Part shown: piece by piece, positions 12,477-25,199 of the stretch
Layout of the letters: every line of letters starts with the position of its first letter
Position numbering within the stretch: the first letter of the stretch is position 1
NCBI GenBank assembly: GCA_963970005.1
Contig: CAXAMN010000002.1
Location: forward strand, 746,743 to 810,742
Length of the DNA: 64,000 bases
Direction of reading: 5' to 3'
DNA from: Durusdinium trenchii
Lineage: Eukaryota > Sar > Dinophyceae > Suessiales > Symbiodiniaceae
The notes under the pieces: generated by a model
The model's input: the letters and a program-made list of their open reading frames with translations, nothing else
What the model was told of the DNA's origin: nothing
Databases searched by the model: none
Program-made: the position numbers and the translations under genes

Positions 12477-15400
12477 CTCATCCAGGATCGAAGATTCCGA
12501 GTGTGTAACTGGTGTAAACATGTGTGAACCATTAGATCACACCTCCGGATGTTCATTCTCGGTTTTTCTCCATATGATATGTGTGATGAAAAGGCTGGTC
12601 CGACAGCAATCGTCCACAGCATTCGTCCAGGTCATCACCTGTCTGTCACCCATGATCACCGAGGCCACTCGGACGGGATCGAGGTGCCTATGCCCTTTGC
12701 ATGCGTGAAGCTCACAATGGGCGGTGACTTGTGTGATGTTAACCTGGGCGATCGGAAACACCGCCAAAAAAGAACACATACACTTATGCCAACATCACAA
12801 TTCACTACATACACTACGTAGTCACTACGTATCACATATCACTATCTGTTCGGCCAAGGGTCTGTTTCTGAGCTGGATGTGAAAGCTCCGCATCCTTTTC
12901 CCAGTTCATGGCGCCAACCATATGGGTGTCATACCTCGAGTGCAACAGATGCGCCAAACGCCCCGAACACCCCCGGTGGGCCCCAGGTCGTCACTTCGTT
13001 TTCGGTGTTCGCTCATCACACGGTGTGCCAAGGAATCGACTGGCCCGGACCAAGATGATTGTTGGCACCAACCTTGGAGGATGGATGGACTGAAGCCAGG
13101 TATCGGTATCGGATGGTATCGGTATTCATCGGTATTCTATGGTATTCTCAGTGGTCTTAGTCTTGGTCTGTGCTTTGCTTCAAAGCTTCCAACCCTGTGT
13201 CAGTGAGGTTTGAAGATTGAAGGACACTTGGGTTGTAGGGGCCACCTCACTGAGAGGAAGGCTATCAAAACCACTGTGTGAGAACCCAGATTTTAGATCA
13301 TGAAGAGCATGCTATGCTTCAAACTACAATATCACAATATCATAAAACATCATAAAACATGGGTGCTTGAAGGTTGTTAGCTGCAGGTGCGGATTATTCT
13401 GTTCAATGGCTGAACACTAACATGTCATGGGCTGGGGAGTTCACGCCAAGGACATCCATCAAGAAAGTCATCGACGGACCCCGAGTCTCCGAGTGCTGTG
13501 TTTCTTCGTGGCATATAGCATGACAACTCTCAGTCCCACATGCCTGAGGCCTGAGGATGGCCCTGATACCTTGATGGATTGGGTGAATTCATCCAACTTG
13601 TATATAAACAAATAGCAACATCAACATGTTGCTCTTTAACTGTATCAATCGTCAGATGGCACGGTCCAGGCTTTGCTGCTGAAAAACGTAGATTGGTGGT
13701 CTCTTTGAGACACCGAATCCACGCTGAAAGTTGGTCCTGACATCGAAATCTTTGAAAGCAGGCCACCGTTTATGAAAGAATAGTGAATTCATATGTGTAT
13801 TATAAGCAACTTGACACAAATTGCTGCAACTGTTGCAGCGTCAAAGGCCGACAACTATGACAACTATCACTAACCCACAGCGCGACAAAATATGACGAAA
13901 TCCACTTTCGTTCTTGAGTTGTTGCACGCTGCTAAACTGAAATGGAGCCGAGCTTTAATTTGGTGTCCCAACAGCAACCCAAGTCCTCGACAGCGAAGTC
14001 GATGTAGAGAATGATGTCCCTCAGGCAGTCAACTGAATACAGTATCCTCTACTTGCTTCCTCAGGTCCAAAAAGAGCATAATGATGCGTGAGGAGAAGGC
14101 TTCTGTCCAACCATCCAAGCTGACCCCACAATGTCCAGGGTTCAGATCCACTTGTAACTGAGGTCCCTTACACAGTTCATCCCATCAGGAATTGTACTGG
14201 ACCAACCTCCATTCGGAGACCCAACCAGAAGTCCCAGCGTCATAAGCGAAGTAGTTTGGTCTCCTGTTGGTGGAGGACGAAAAACACTGCTACGCTCAAG
14301 AGAGTTGTTGAATCGCTTGAATATGTCATCGTGGGGGATGTACTCTCGAAGTGCTAAGTAATCGATCACCCTGATTCCAAATTGGTCCCCGAGAGGTGGT
14401 GATGCTCAAGCGCAAGAGAGACCGTCACCGCGGTAAAAAAGGCAAAAAAGCTGAAGTGTCTGCCGAAGTTTCGTGCTTGCCGGACTTCTGGCGCGCTTTG
14501 TTGTCTCTTCAACACACTTTGCCTGAGCCACCGGTCGTGTGAAGTCTCGGAGCCACCGGACGGAGCCGTGGAACGATTCTCAAAAGACGAGCTCCGAGCC
14601 GTCGTGGTTTCTTTACAATACACAATATCTCATTAGATCTCATTAGATTCTATAACATGTAACATATAATTACATATTCATTTGACCTGAGGCTCATTGT
14701 TGCAGGCTGTATACCCGCAGCCAAAAAGAACACCTGGGCGCTGGGCGCTTGGACAAAGCGCTTCAAGGCCTTTTCTTCAAATCTCCTCACAGCACTGAAG
14801 AGCTATGGCTCTTCAAAACCCGAGCGAAAGCTCTTTGCGGCAAAAGTGCGATCCGAACCCTTTCAGGTGGAATTCGCACCCCGTTCTTCGGGTCGTCACC
14901 CACGGAGCTTTATGATCTTTTTGGTCAATGCTATTGATCCCATGAAAACAGCTGAGATGGATCGAACAATAAAAGGCTTCACCCCGTTGCTCGTCGTTGG
15001 GTTTCATACCCCCTCTATTCATCTCTATTCTCGTATCACCGTATCACATGATACGGCCCTTTTCACATGTTGCTCTCCACAGGTTGCTCTCCCTGTTTAG
15101 CCCTTTTCCACGAGTTCTCCTCAAATCCTCCTTGTCCGCCTTGGAGACCACATTCCTCGCAAAGACCTGGCCTGGCGCGGTCGTCTCCAAGGAGCTGATG
15201 CTTAAAATCGCAAAGGGGGATCTTCTACAGCTTGTAGCATCTCTTTTCTTGGTCATGGGCGGTTTTATTCATATAATGGAAGCAGTTTTCTGGTACGACT
15301 GAAAGCAGTTTCCACACCACGACTGACCCGCAAAAAAGCAATGCATGTCCAGCAATCCACAGAAATACAAGTTATATATGTTGTTCCCAAGCAAACCAAC

Positions 15401-18400
15401 AAACAAATTGTCACCGAGTGTCACCGAGCCACTAACTTTGACCCATGAGTCACAAAGCTTCACATCTTAGACGTCGCATCAGGAGGCCCATCTCGCTCAT
15501 CGCGCTCATCGCCGACAACGCGTCTCCACTCGTCTCCCTCAGTCGGTTGGGCCTTTTTCGATATGCTGCAGGATGAGTTCTGTAGCCTCTGAGGCAGACA
15601 GTTGCGCTGGGACATGATCCCATGGAAGCTGCCTCAGCGTCACACATTGCATCTGTGCGTTCAATGTTCTTTTGCAGAAAATGTGGCGATCAAAAGGACA
15701 AGGAACTATGTCAGGCCTCAGTTGGGTTTCAGCTTGTAATTGTTCTCATGTCCCGACACGGCGGCCCGACACCGCAGCAACGCACTGAATCAGTCCAGGT
15801 GGCTCGTCCCGTGGCATCGGGGGGGTTGCGGTCACTTCTCTCGAGCCATGCTGGAAATCTGGCAGGTTTGGAAGACACTTCTACAATCAGCCAGAAGAAA
15901 ACAAGACACAGTACTTAGCAATGCACTTGTTGCCAGTAGCTAAGAAAACAAGACATGGAACACAATGCATGAAAGAAACATGCCTCTCAACGCTCTTTAG
16001 ACTGTAGCAAAAGAATGCTTAGACACAATGCTTATGCAAAGCACGTGCTGCGGCGGGGAATTCTCTAGCATAGGCCCCATCATAGGGCCCAAACTGAGGT
16101 ACCCGTGTATGAACAGCACTTACCACTGATCCCTTTGATTCGAGTGCTTGAACTTTTGGGGGCATTCATGACAAATGTTGGATCGATAGCTCCCTAATCT
16201 CATTCGGTATTGCTCTGTCAGGTGCTACCGAAGCCTTTCGCCAATGTGGACAGATGTTCTTCCTGGCCGAAGCCTTTCGCGTGTTTGCCCGATGGAACGA
16301 CTATCTACAAGCTATCCGTGGCGCATCAGGCCGTGAGGCCGTCCACATTGGGCGCCTCCCAACCTTCAAAGCATGGGATCGGCCCACAGTTGCCCCACAA
16401 ACGTCATAACATGTCACAACTCAGTCGGATGTCCCATGATTTCCTTTTCGGCCTCTGTTCATAGGATTTCATAGGATGGTCATTCTGTGACTTACCTTTG
16501 GCTCGCCAAAGCGGCCCAAATGAAAAGGGCGAGGTGATCCGGGGTCTTGATGGAAGAAACCAAATGGCCCAAACGGGTAAGCTGAAGAGATCTTTCTTTC
16601 TTTCTTTCTTTCTCACTAGCTGCATTGATTTTGTACTGATGAAACGCAAATGTATGCAAATGTACCTCCAGAAAACAATCATACATAGTTGATCATAGTT
16701 CACAACCCTGAAACAACGGACGACTCACACATTTACACACAGGCTGCTTCCCTGCTCTCCCCACTATGGGCCTTACCAGCTGGCCGGCAGTTGGGTATTT
16801 CATGTCCATACAGCGGACCCCCGAAAGATCAGGTCCAGGTGTCCATATTCATATTCGATATGCAATACACACCCACAGGCTGATGGTGCCCAAACATACC
16901 AGGCACTTCCCGAACTACCTTAGACACCCTCGAGTCACCCCAAGCACTCAAGCCTCCTCCATCATCCTCAATCCCTCCCCGTGGGCAGAAGCTCTGCCAA
17001 GGTGGGCAGCGGGGCATCAGAGGCCTGGAGATTGCGACGAAGCCAAGAGGGGTTTCTTTCCATGACCAGTATCATGAATGCATTCTTTATATTATATTAT
17101 CTCTCAATTTTTGGGATTGCACTCTACCAGATCTGTCAGAAAGTAGATGAAAGATGATGAATGTCAACTGAGTGTTCCTCTGAACATGGACCAACATTTG
17201 GGCCGAGTTCGCGTTGCGACGTTGAAGCAGCAAGTCCAAAGAAACAAGCCAAAGACTCAAAACATCGTCTGAACTTCTTGGGTGTTGTAGTACTTAGATT
17301 CTTAGATGAAATACTGGTAGATGATCAAGCGATCTGACTAGGGCTAGGGGTGACTGGGCCCCCGGATGGACTTTCTGTCTGTGCCCAATCAAACACTCCC
17401 TCTTCGAAGGAAACTCCGGAAAAGGTATGTAAATTCGGAATTTCCACCGAAAGCCTCCGAAAACACGTTTTAACAAAAGGATATGCCGCTTCAGCCGGCC
17501 TCTGCAAGTGCTGGCTCAGCACCTCGAGTCAGCGTCTCGCTTACAAAAACAATGTCCACCCAAGCACCAAGCAGAAAGAAGCTACCCATGAATCTCAGCG
17601 AATGTTCCATGGATTCAAAATGATTCAAGTGGACTTCCTCCCAGAATGAGAGTTCCTCCACAATCAACAACAATTCACAATGGAAATGACAGAGTAACAT
17701 CTACAACCTACTTCTCGAAGGTGCTTGCAGAGATCCAATGACAAAGGAGAGAAATTATAACTCTTGGTATAACATGCACTGTGTTGCGCAGTATCTTCAC
17801 CACGACTTCCTTCACAACTTTGCCAAAAAGAGATCGGGACATGCTGCATTGGGGTTGAGATATGATGTGGTTCTCAAAAAACATGCAATTTCTTCAGCCT
17901 TACGTCACCAATGTTTTAAACCAGCACTCACCCAGCATCCTGGTCTCACTCTCAAAGTCAGTGCCTGGTGGATGTATCTTGAACGACACCTCGAAGTGGC
18001 CCTCGCCAAATTGACACTTGCTCGCTCATGGCTTGCTGATTGGGGACCCATGTAGCAACAAAGGGAACTTCCATGCAACCCATCCAAAGCGTGAGTTCTG
18101 TTTGGGGTTTGTCGAAGCAAGCTCTCAAAAATAAGAAATTGAGATCACAAAGTGTCTTTCAAAATGTAAAGCACATGGATAGATAGGGATAGTAAGGTTT
18201 CTGCATGTTTCGGCTATCAAACTAGAACGAGCCTGTGATTCATTCCATGGTCAACTTCCCTTATATAAACCGTTTTTCTACAAGAACACCAGCGTCTTCT
18301 CCGGGCCTTCTCATTCCGATGCTTGAAGGCTGTGAGTTCCTGACAGCCGGTCTTCGCTTCTGCACGCAGCGTCCCATCCCGTGGTCTGAGGCTTCCGCAA

Positions 18401-21026
18401 CGAATCTGAAGTATTCAGTGCAAAGCCAAAGCAGCTTCACGACGTGAACGCATAGAGAAAGATGTGCCAAGTTAGACACCATTTTTTTGATGGTGGTCAC
18501 CAATCCCTAACCGCAGGGATGCGAAACCCAGCAAAACCAATGCGCCACAACAGTAATATGCATATTGATGTGTACTGTTTTTCTTTATTCGTATACAAAG
18601 TTTCTTGCGGTCGTTCAAACTCTTCTGCACGCCCATCATCAATCATACCATACACATACACTTGCAGCCATGGCTCCACCCTGCCAAGAAGCGCAGTAGA
18701 CTTCAAAACAGGATGCTCAATCACTGAAAGTGACCAGTCTGATAAGCCTGCGATGTTGTGGACATCCACACGACCAAATGCAAGACCGAGGCAGAGGCAT
18801 GATGGAAGTTATGAATCCAGCACTCTGCCCAGTATCATGTACTTGTTCTCACTGCATATTTGTGCGCTAGATTATACTCCAATCTCAAAAACGGCGGGAT
18901 TTACTGTATATGAAATCGCTCTGCAGGAATGGAATGGAAAGCATGTCACTAGTCTGCAGCTGTGATCCAAATGACCTTCACCCAAACACCACTTCTTTCT
19001 GCAGAGCCACTGAGGAATTGAAGTTGATCTGGTGACTCGTCTGTGAAGTCACAGAAGTCACCATAGAGGTCCTCATGGCGCAACAAAGGTCCAAAGTTCC
19101 AACTGAGCACTGCAAGGGCTCATCTGAGGGATCGGAGCACATTATATAAAACTGGTGTGAATCTGAGTTCCACAAAGCAACAGGAACTCTGGTAGCATCG
19201 CTTTCAACAAAGTGAAAGCTGGACCACAGCTTCCTTTCGCAGGTCCTGAGCAATCGCCTGACACCATCACATGATGTGGTGAGGAGTGGATGAGGCTCAG
19301 TGGAAAGTACAATTGTATAGACTGTGTAGTGTTTACAGGAAAAAGATGAAGGTCTGAAGGAAAGCAAAAGAAACCGTTTCACATAACACTTCATCACAAC
19401 AGAAAAATCAACAATTATAACGATCACAAATATTTGAAACACAGTTTGCCTTCAACCCAAGAAGGGTGTAGTTCATCAATGCAAGTAAATCAACACGAAA
19501 CTACTGTAAAAGTGTAGGTATAATGGTGACAGTTGATAAATAACACCCGATGTATGAGCATGTAAAAGGATTCTGGTCGGGGGGGGTCATTAATCAGCAG
19601 TCTACATTGCTTCACAAACGGCCTACTTTCGTACCTTCGGCATCGAGAAAACCCGGAAGGCTGCGTCTTCGGCCACTTTCTCGGCCACCAAGCGCTCAAA
19701 CCTCGCGAGGACGTTGAAAGCGAGGCGAGGACGTTGACCGTCCACTGAAAATGTTGGGTGGATTAACAAAGCAATGTAGAACCATCCTCATTAAGAGTGT
19801 TCATTCATGCTCATTCTCTTCTCTTTGAAGGACACGTGGCAGGAGCGGCCGGAGGGGCAGAAGGGGCAGGCTGTCTCTGAAAGTGTGCCTCATCTTGTAT
19901 GGTTGCTGAGTGACGTTGTTGTTGCAAACTCGATCTTGCTCTTCCACTGTACAATAGAATAACAGTCATTCACATCTGGACACACAGCTCTAGATCAGGG
20001 CCTCATTTTCTGAACATCTCTTGAGATGCTCCAGAAACGGAGGACATGTAAAGCTAGGGACAAACGACCGACTCCAAAAGACCCAACGCGGACCGTGCCA
20101 CGTGGTGCGTGCAACGCGGACGCCTGGTCCTCTGGGGCTTGGAGGGAAAGGAGGGCACCGAATTCAACGTGATGCGGCCGCACAGATCGTCATAGGGTTT
20201 CACTGCTTCCTGGCACTCAAAAGACCATCTTGCTCAGCCAGTTTGAAACTAGAACATCAAAGTCGAAGCTTCAAAATTTCTCGTGTTAGGCCACTCGCAA
20301 CTTCCGGTGTGGATCTGGAACCGAAATACTTGCATTTCGGAGGTTCTGGAACCTTTTCTGAATGCAAATAAATGGAAAGCTCGAAGTGACACTTGAGCAT
20401 ATCCAGCTTGACCGTCTGAAGATCTCCATTTTTCTACGAGTACTTAGGTTGGGGATCTCTGACCTCTTATCAAGGATGAATACCGGACGATGGGCTGACA
20501 AACATCGAATCAAATCCCTATCCGCCTCACTATCACCAGCATTCAAGTCCCGTCACGAATATTCATCACCCATACTAATTAAGCGTATCTTCATATACGA
20601 ACAATCCTTGTCACTACTGCAGGAACATGTCTGGTTGATTCTGGCTGTTTGGGATGACTTGCTTGATATCAAGGCTCTGTCGTCCGCGCCAGTGGGATGT
20701 CTAGCGCTTGAGCAGCGGCTCCCTGCAGGCCGGGTAGACCCGGCAAACATGTTGTCCCTTTACACTTCACATATCTATGTTGGGTATATATGGGTATCGG
20801 TATATGCTATTCCCTGCAACATTCAGTAAAGTCCTTCTTCTAAAATCGTGATTATTGTTTACCGACACTCACTGACACTGTATAGGTACCGGTATCCGAA
20901 CTGTCCACGGCATCCATCGGCATCCATCACTGTATGCATGCCCTTCAAAGCTAGAGATGACTGCTTCGAGAAATGGTCGCAACCATGACGGTGAGTGACA
21001 ACAATGGTCGCATCAATTAAACTCAG
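12477..21026. other. Long stretch with no confident gene
   Basis: No motif-bearing frame. It holds one low-confidence coding candidate (14402-14636), a (CTTT)n tract (16588-16612) and AT-rich DNA. A minus-strand segment at 18985-19290 reads protein-like but has no usable borders. Confidence 0.35.
14402..14636 (+). pseudogene. Short basic coding-like segment with a frameshift
   Basis: An ATG at 14402 opens 46 codons starting MLKRKRDRHRGKKGKKAEVS, a very basic, nuclear-signal-like N-terminus, ending in TGA at 14540. One base out of phase, the next 31 codons (14541-14633) again read like protein (EVSEPPDGAVERFSKDELRA). The two parts would join if a single T at about 14540 were absent. It could be a small decayed gene, a sequencing error, or chance. 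The opposite strand is also open here, so the strand is uncertain. Confidence 0.3.
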
Positions 21027-21117
21027 ACAGCAGAGTTGGCGGATGTCCCGCAAGCTGGCCGACCTGAAGGCCCAGGCGTCAGCCAGCGTCAGCTCACTTT
21101 CTAATCTTTCTATATGA
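21027..21117 (+). CDS. Candidate short exon
   Basis: After an AG acceptor (AAACTCAG) the frame RMSRKLADLKAQASASVSSL has G or C at almost every third position in its first half, which is strong for this genome. It may end at the CAG before GCGTCAG (a GC donor at 21076) or run to the TGA at 21115. The sequence is helical and coiled-coil-like. The function is unknown. Confidence 0.4.
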
Positions 21118-21356
21118 CTCATGAGGACTCTGAAGCACCTTCATGTACCATGTCAAACTTAAGAGCTTTTCCCCTTCAACATCCACACCCCCCACCAAAC
21201 GCCTTGATCACGGCCAGCGCTGCCGCGAAGTAAGGACTCTCCGCCGTGGTCACCGAGGGCTCTGGGCTCGGAGCCCGCAAGACCGGTCCAGGGCTGCTCC
21301 CGCGCACCGCAGCGCCTGCAGCGCCTGCACCTCGGTCGATAAGTCGGAAACCATGG

Positions 21357-21418
21357 GATGCCTATTGTTCCTAGTGGCGTCCCTGGTTCCTAGTAGCGAT
21401 GCCCTTTGCTCTTAGCGT
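21357..21418 (-). repeat. 17/21-bp minisatellite family, short copy
   Basis: Contains GTTCCTAGTGGCGTCC and GTTCCTAGTAGCGATGCC, matching the 51.1-51.5 kb array in reverse orientation. Confidence 0.65.
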
Positions 21419-21983
21419 CCTCCGGGATTTTGCGGGATGATTTGGGGAAAATGTTGGAAACGTTTCGGACATTTCAATGTATCATTTAGCCTGATTTAGT
21501 GTTTTGGTGATTTGGGGTGTAGTTTGGAGTCCTGATTTTCGCCAAACTGGTGCAGCCTAGGGCCTAGTCCATCCTAGTCCTAGTCATCATATGTTTGAAA
21601 AGGACACTGTCGAGTGACCATTTACTGGACCTGCTCCGTCAGCGTCTGCACACATTCTGCTGCGGTGCGGTCCGGCGCAGGCGCGCTCGTGGTCTGTGAG
21701 CCATAAATGCCGGCCGCGGGCAGAAGACTGGAGCGAACATGTGACCAAACGGAAAGCGAACATGAGGCGGAAGTGGAGGGGATCCCCTGACATTTCATGC
21801 ACCAAGGCATCGGATCGGCTGACAGATTTCACCGGATCAGGTCTGGTCGCTCTCAAGTGTTGGGCATCCCAAGCCATTTCGTTGGAGAGAGTCCTGGCAT
21901 ACACTCACAGTTCCATAAGGATCTGTAGAGGCTACTCCAGGGCAAGGGCAAGCTCGTGACTTCTGAAATTCACATCCGCTCAG

Positions 21984-22364
21984 CTACCTGCCAAGTTGAA
22001 GTTTTTGAGTCAAGTGGGAGAGGCCGAGGCATGTCAAGCACTCGCTCAAGTTGCACTCTTTGTCGATCTTGCTTCCCTACAAAAATTGAACTGCAAGTTT
22101 GGGCCAATTCCAATTCCAAATACTATCGGCTTGTGGCAACAGGTGACAAACTTATTGCCGGCTCCGCTGTTTGCCCCTGCCCTTTTGAAGCTGGAGGCTG
22201 GCAGCCGAGAAGGTATGCAAACATGCAAAAGTGGCATCCCTCGTGAGATTGGCAGAGGAAAACATCCCAATCTGTGGCTGTCTCTGGTGGTTTTTGGAAC
22301 CAAACTGCCTTCTCTTTTGTCTTCAGTCCTCTGGCAGCGTGACCACTTCATTGCGTTTCGCTAA
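21984..22364 (+). CDS. Exon of an unknown protein-coding gene
   Basis: A clear acceptor (CATCCGCTCAG, ending 21983) is followed by 126 open codons. The first 76 are very protein-like: LPAKLKFLSQVGEAEACQAL, then a hydrophobic helix, then IPIPNTIGLWQQ and LLPAPLFAPALLKLEAG. At 22213 a GTATGC donor could end the exon in phase 1; otherwise the frame runs on to a TAA-type end near 22364. After 22231 a second frame (ASLVRLAEENIPICGC) also looks coding and matches phase 1, but an intron there would be only 19 nt, which is implausible. A frameshift is the other explanation. No family recognised. The LINE and microsatellite complex begins 230 bp downstream. Confidence 0.5.
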   Translation, partial: LPAKLKFLSQVGEAEACQALAQVALFVDLASLQKLNCKFGPIPIPNTIGLWQQVTNLLPAPLFAPALLKLEAGSREGMQTCKSGIPREIGRGKHPNLWLSLVVFGTKLPSLLSSVLWQRDHFIAFR

Positions 22365-22601
22365 TATGGCCTGCACACATCGCAAATGATACATTGCCCG
22401 AGTTCACAGAAGACTGGAATCTGCTGCTCGAGAGCCTGCAAGTGTGCCAAAAAGCGAGGCAAACCTTAGCTCGGCGGTTCATGTGTGATGCTTTCCTGGT
22501 TGGGTCGATGAATCTTTGCACGCAGCAGCAACCCACGGACACAATCAATCTGCTCTCCAGCTGGGTATAAAACCTTAAAGAGTCAGAGAGCCATATTATA
22601 T

Positions 22602-23040
22602 TGTATGTATGCATGTAAGAATGTATGTATCTATCTATCTATCTATGTATCTATGTATGGTATGTATGTATGTATGTATGTGTGTATGTATGTATGTATG
22701 TAAGTATGTATGTATGTATGTATGTATGTATGTTTGTATGTATGTATGCATGTATGCATGTATGCATGTATGCATGTATGTATGTATGTATGTATGTATG
22801 TATGTATGTGTGTGTATGTGTGTACGTTAGTACGTTTGCACTTTTGTATGTATGTATGTATGTATGAATGTAATGCAATGTCACGTAACGGTACGGCGTG
22901 GTGCGGCACAGTACTGTACTGTACTGTACTGTACTGTACGTATGTATGTTTGTTTGTATGTCTGCATGTGTGCATGTATGTATGTGTGTATGTCTGTATG
23001 GATGTATGGATTTATGGATGCATGTACGTATGTACGTATT
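22602..23040. repeat. (TATG)n microsatellite array with composite core
   Basis: Long tetranucleotide array of TATG/TGTA with TGCA and TGTG variants and an ATCT patch at the left end. At 22866-22942 it is interrupted by an ordered non-tetramer block: ATGTAATGCAATG, GGTACGGCGTGGTGCGGC, then (TACTG)n. The same block recurs at 25000-25064. The array abuts the 3' end of the minus-strand LINE, so on that strand it is the element's tail. Confidence 0.95.
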
Positions 23041-23345
23041 TTTTCCTAAAGTTGTGCTGCATGGTCTTTGCCGGTCGTCTAGGCATGTTGCCTCAGGTGC
23101 GGTCCATTGCTTCAGAAGGGCAGTGTCTAGAAGTAGTCCACTGTCATCTCAGTGGTGGTCGTCGCCCTGCTGTTCTGTCTCCATGTCCTCTGCGTCTCCC
23201 GGCAAGGTTGCAGCTTGGGTGAACCGCAGCTTCTTGGGAGCTGGTGGTGACATGCCTGGCTGGTTGGTCGTGCCAGTCTGTGGAGAAGCTGGCTCTGACT
23301 GGGGTTCATGGCCGGTTGGTTTGACCTCTGGAGGGCCGCCAACTG

Positions 23346-24080
23346 TTATGCCTTGACTGTGCGAGGCTTGCGTGCTAAAGAGCTGGAGCAAGGTCGGTGA
23401 CCTTTGTGTGTGTTACCTTGGCATTCCTTGGAGAGCGCCTTGCTCAGGACCACCCGGTCTTCGGCATCCAGGTGACTTTGTGTCCCACAGTTCAGGCATT
23501 TGATGCCTTTGCCCTTTTGCCAGAGAGCATGGCTGGTATGGCCGCCATGGGCTTTGGCATAGCTTTCATCGATGCACCGGCTTTGGGGGAAGGCCTGGAA
23601 GCACTCTTCATTGGTTCGTTTGTGGACTGAAAGGCTGCATTTGGTGCACTTGAGGTATCCGGTTGTCTCCTGAAAGTAGTGCTCGTCGGCCGCTTGGGGG
23701 TGTTGCTGCTGCACTTCAAGCAACCGCTTGATGGTGGTGGCTCTGGTGACCTTTTGGCCAACTGGTTTGTCAGGCCGGAGGTCGGGTTCTGGAGCCTCAT
23801 GGGTCAGGAGTTCACAGTCTTGTTGGAGGAGGCTCTCAATGACTTCAACCGTGAGGGCCTGATGCGCTCGAGAGTGGCAGGTTTGGCATTGGTAGCCACT
23901 CCGATGGGGGACCCATTGGTGTTTGTTGGGCTGCCATGGAGCCTTGCACTGGTTGATGAGTCGCTTCTTGTATTGCTTTGTGGTGTGCCCTGCTCGGCGT
24001 ACCGGCTTGTCGTGGATGTAGTGTTGTGGATCTCGGTATATCTTTTCGAGTCTGGCTGCTGGTTGTTTATAGATCTGCAA
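23346..24080 (-). pseudogene. LINE ORF fragment with three C-x2-C-x4-H modules
   Basis: The 244-residue frame, entered by a frameshift from the upstream fragment, carries three spaced copies of the same small zinc-binding pattern: Cys65-x2-Cys68-x4-His73, Cys145-x2-Cys148-x4-His153 and Cys195-x2-Cys198-x4-His203. The first two follow a Gly-Tyr and the third a Gly-Ile (SGYQCQTCHSRAH, TGYLKCTKCSLSVH, KGIKCLNCGTQSH). These probably bind nucleic acid. Such C-terminal modules occur in many dinoflagellate LINE-derived proteins as I recall them; I could not check. It is not a functional gene: the reading frame is broken on both sides, and the Pro-rich tail lies in another frame (about 23149-23360). 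Confidence 0.7.
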
Positions 24081-24966
24081 GTGATCTTGGTCTAAGGTCT
24101 TCTGCCAGTCCTCCGCTTGTCGGTCGTAAAGTATCCCTCTGCCGTCTCCTTAAGTGAGGTTCGCTGCCCGGTGTGTCTGGTGTCCGCTGGTTCTTGTGAA
24201 TGTATAGGGGCGTGATGCGGTGGAAGAAGTGGTCATCAAACCCTTTGGCCAGGTCCTCAAAACCTTTCCGCTTTCGTGGGTTGGTCCACGCCTCCCAGAC
24301 TGTGCCTAGCTGTACGATCACATTGATCGGAGTGAGCACAAACTGAGCCAATGTGATGAGCCCTTGGAAGAGCGCACGAGCTTTGGTCTGCGGACCTGGT
24401 GCCATGCCCGTGATGGTGCCCTTCCTCCTCAGTAGAGCGCCCATTGAGAAGGTGTGTACGCAGAGGGCGAAAATCCAGGCCTGGGATCGCTGGTCATAGG
24501 AGGATGGTGTGGCATCCAACGTCACTGAAAGGCCTTGCCACGGTCTGAGGGTCAAAGGCTCCAGCGTGTTCCAGCAGCCTTGGCCTTGGAGTGGTTGCGC
24601 CACTTGCAAGTGATCTTGTGGCTCCTTGGGCACCCAGCCGTGCGCCCACAAGGGTTCTTCCAGAGGGTCTTGGAGCCTCTCCGTCCATTCGATAGCAAGT
24701 GGTGCATGGCCCTGGTTGTGGTGCCAGGTGCAAAGCCACACTATGTGCTTTGGTGTTGCCGGAACGTGGCACAGCGGGCATTGTTTGATCTTGTCACCCT
24801 GTCGGTAATGGATGGCGGCCTGGTTCCACGTCCTCATGTGTTGGAGCTGTTGTTTCGAAAGCAATTTGGCTGCCTTCTTGGCTGTTGTCCAGTCGAGCCC
24901 GCTGACCAGGTTTTGGCAGTTTTTCCGGCTGGCAAAGCCGACTGGTACGTTGTTGTTGGGCTTCAT
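24067..24966 (-). pseudogene. LINE ORF fragment: zinc knuckle and RNase H-like domain
   Basis: Residues 63-79 form C-x2-C-x7-H-x4-C (CPLCHVPATPKHIVWLC), the zinc-binding element that follows the reverse transcriptase in many LINEs. About residues 130-240 resemble a degenerate RNase H-like fold: LSVTLDAT where the first Asp lies, then GPQTKARALFQGLITL where the usual QT..RAE..A motif lies, with the catalytic Glu replaced by Leu. The expected Asp after the next strand (NVIVQL) is also missing. The domain is therefore either dead or non-catalytic. The frame ends at 24067 through a shift; reading continues one frame over in the next segment. Upstream reverse transcriptase sequence is absent from the window. 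Confidence 0.75.
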
Positions 24967-25134
24967 GATGGAGTGTCTGTTCGACCGTATGTATGTATTG
25001 ATGTAATGTAATGTAAGGGTACGGTACGGTGCGGCCCAGTACAGTACAGTACTGTACTGTACCGTATTTATGTATGTATTTTTGTATGTTTGTAGGCATG
25101 TATGTATGTATGTATGTATGTATGTATGTATGTA

Positions 25135-25189
25135 TTTTTTTCCTTCTAGAGTGTTGTGCTGGTGCTCTTGTGGCCGGTCCTCTAGGACG
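25135..25189 (-). mobile_element. 3' end of a second LINE copy
   Basis: These 55 bases match, at roughly three quarters identity, the terminal sequence of the larger LINE (about 23038-23086): a CCTAGA, GACCGGC, CAGCACAAC, GGAAAAAA, TAC order followed by (ATAC)n on the minus strand. The copy is cut by the assembly gap, so its true length is unknown. Confidence 0.75.
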
Positions 25190-25199
25190 NNNNNNNNNN
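25190..25199. other. Assembly gap (10 N)
   Basis: Ten Ns between a LINE 3' end and a (TATG)n array. The real distance is unknown and may include more of the LINE. Confidence 1.

Larger units (their letters stand above)
23038..24985 (-). mobile_element. 5'-truncated non-LTR retrotransposon (LINE), decayed
   Basis: On the minus strand the segment begins abruptly at a microsatellite junction (about 24985). It encodes the C-terminal part of a LINE polyprotein in at least two shifted frames (24966-24067, 24080-23346, plus a Pro-rich tail to about 23149). It ends in an untranslated region with GGAAAAAATAC leading into a (TACA)n tail. Reverse transcriptase and endonuclease parts are absent, as expected from 5' truncation during target-primed reverse transcription. 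It cannot be autonomous. The tail of tetranucleotides instead of poly-A is a known feature of some LINE clades. Confidence 0.85.

Noticed and set aside
22213..22231. 19-nt intron between two coding-like frames
   Set aside because: Too short to be spliced; a frameshift or chance open frame is more likely.
22602..23222. Open frames rich in Tyr, Cys, Met and Val or His, Thr and Ile
   Set aside because: Direct products of the TATG repeat on both strands.
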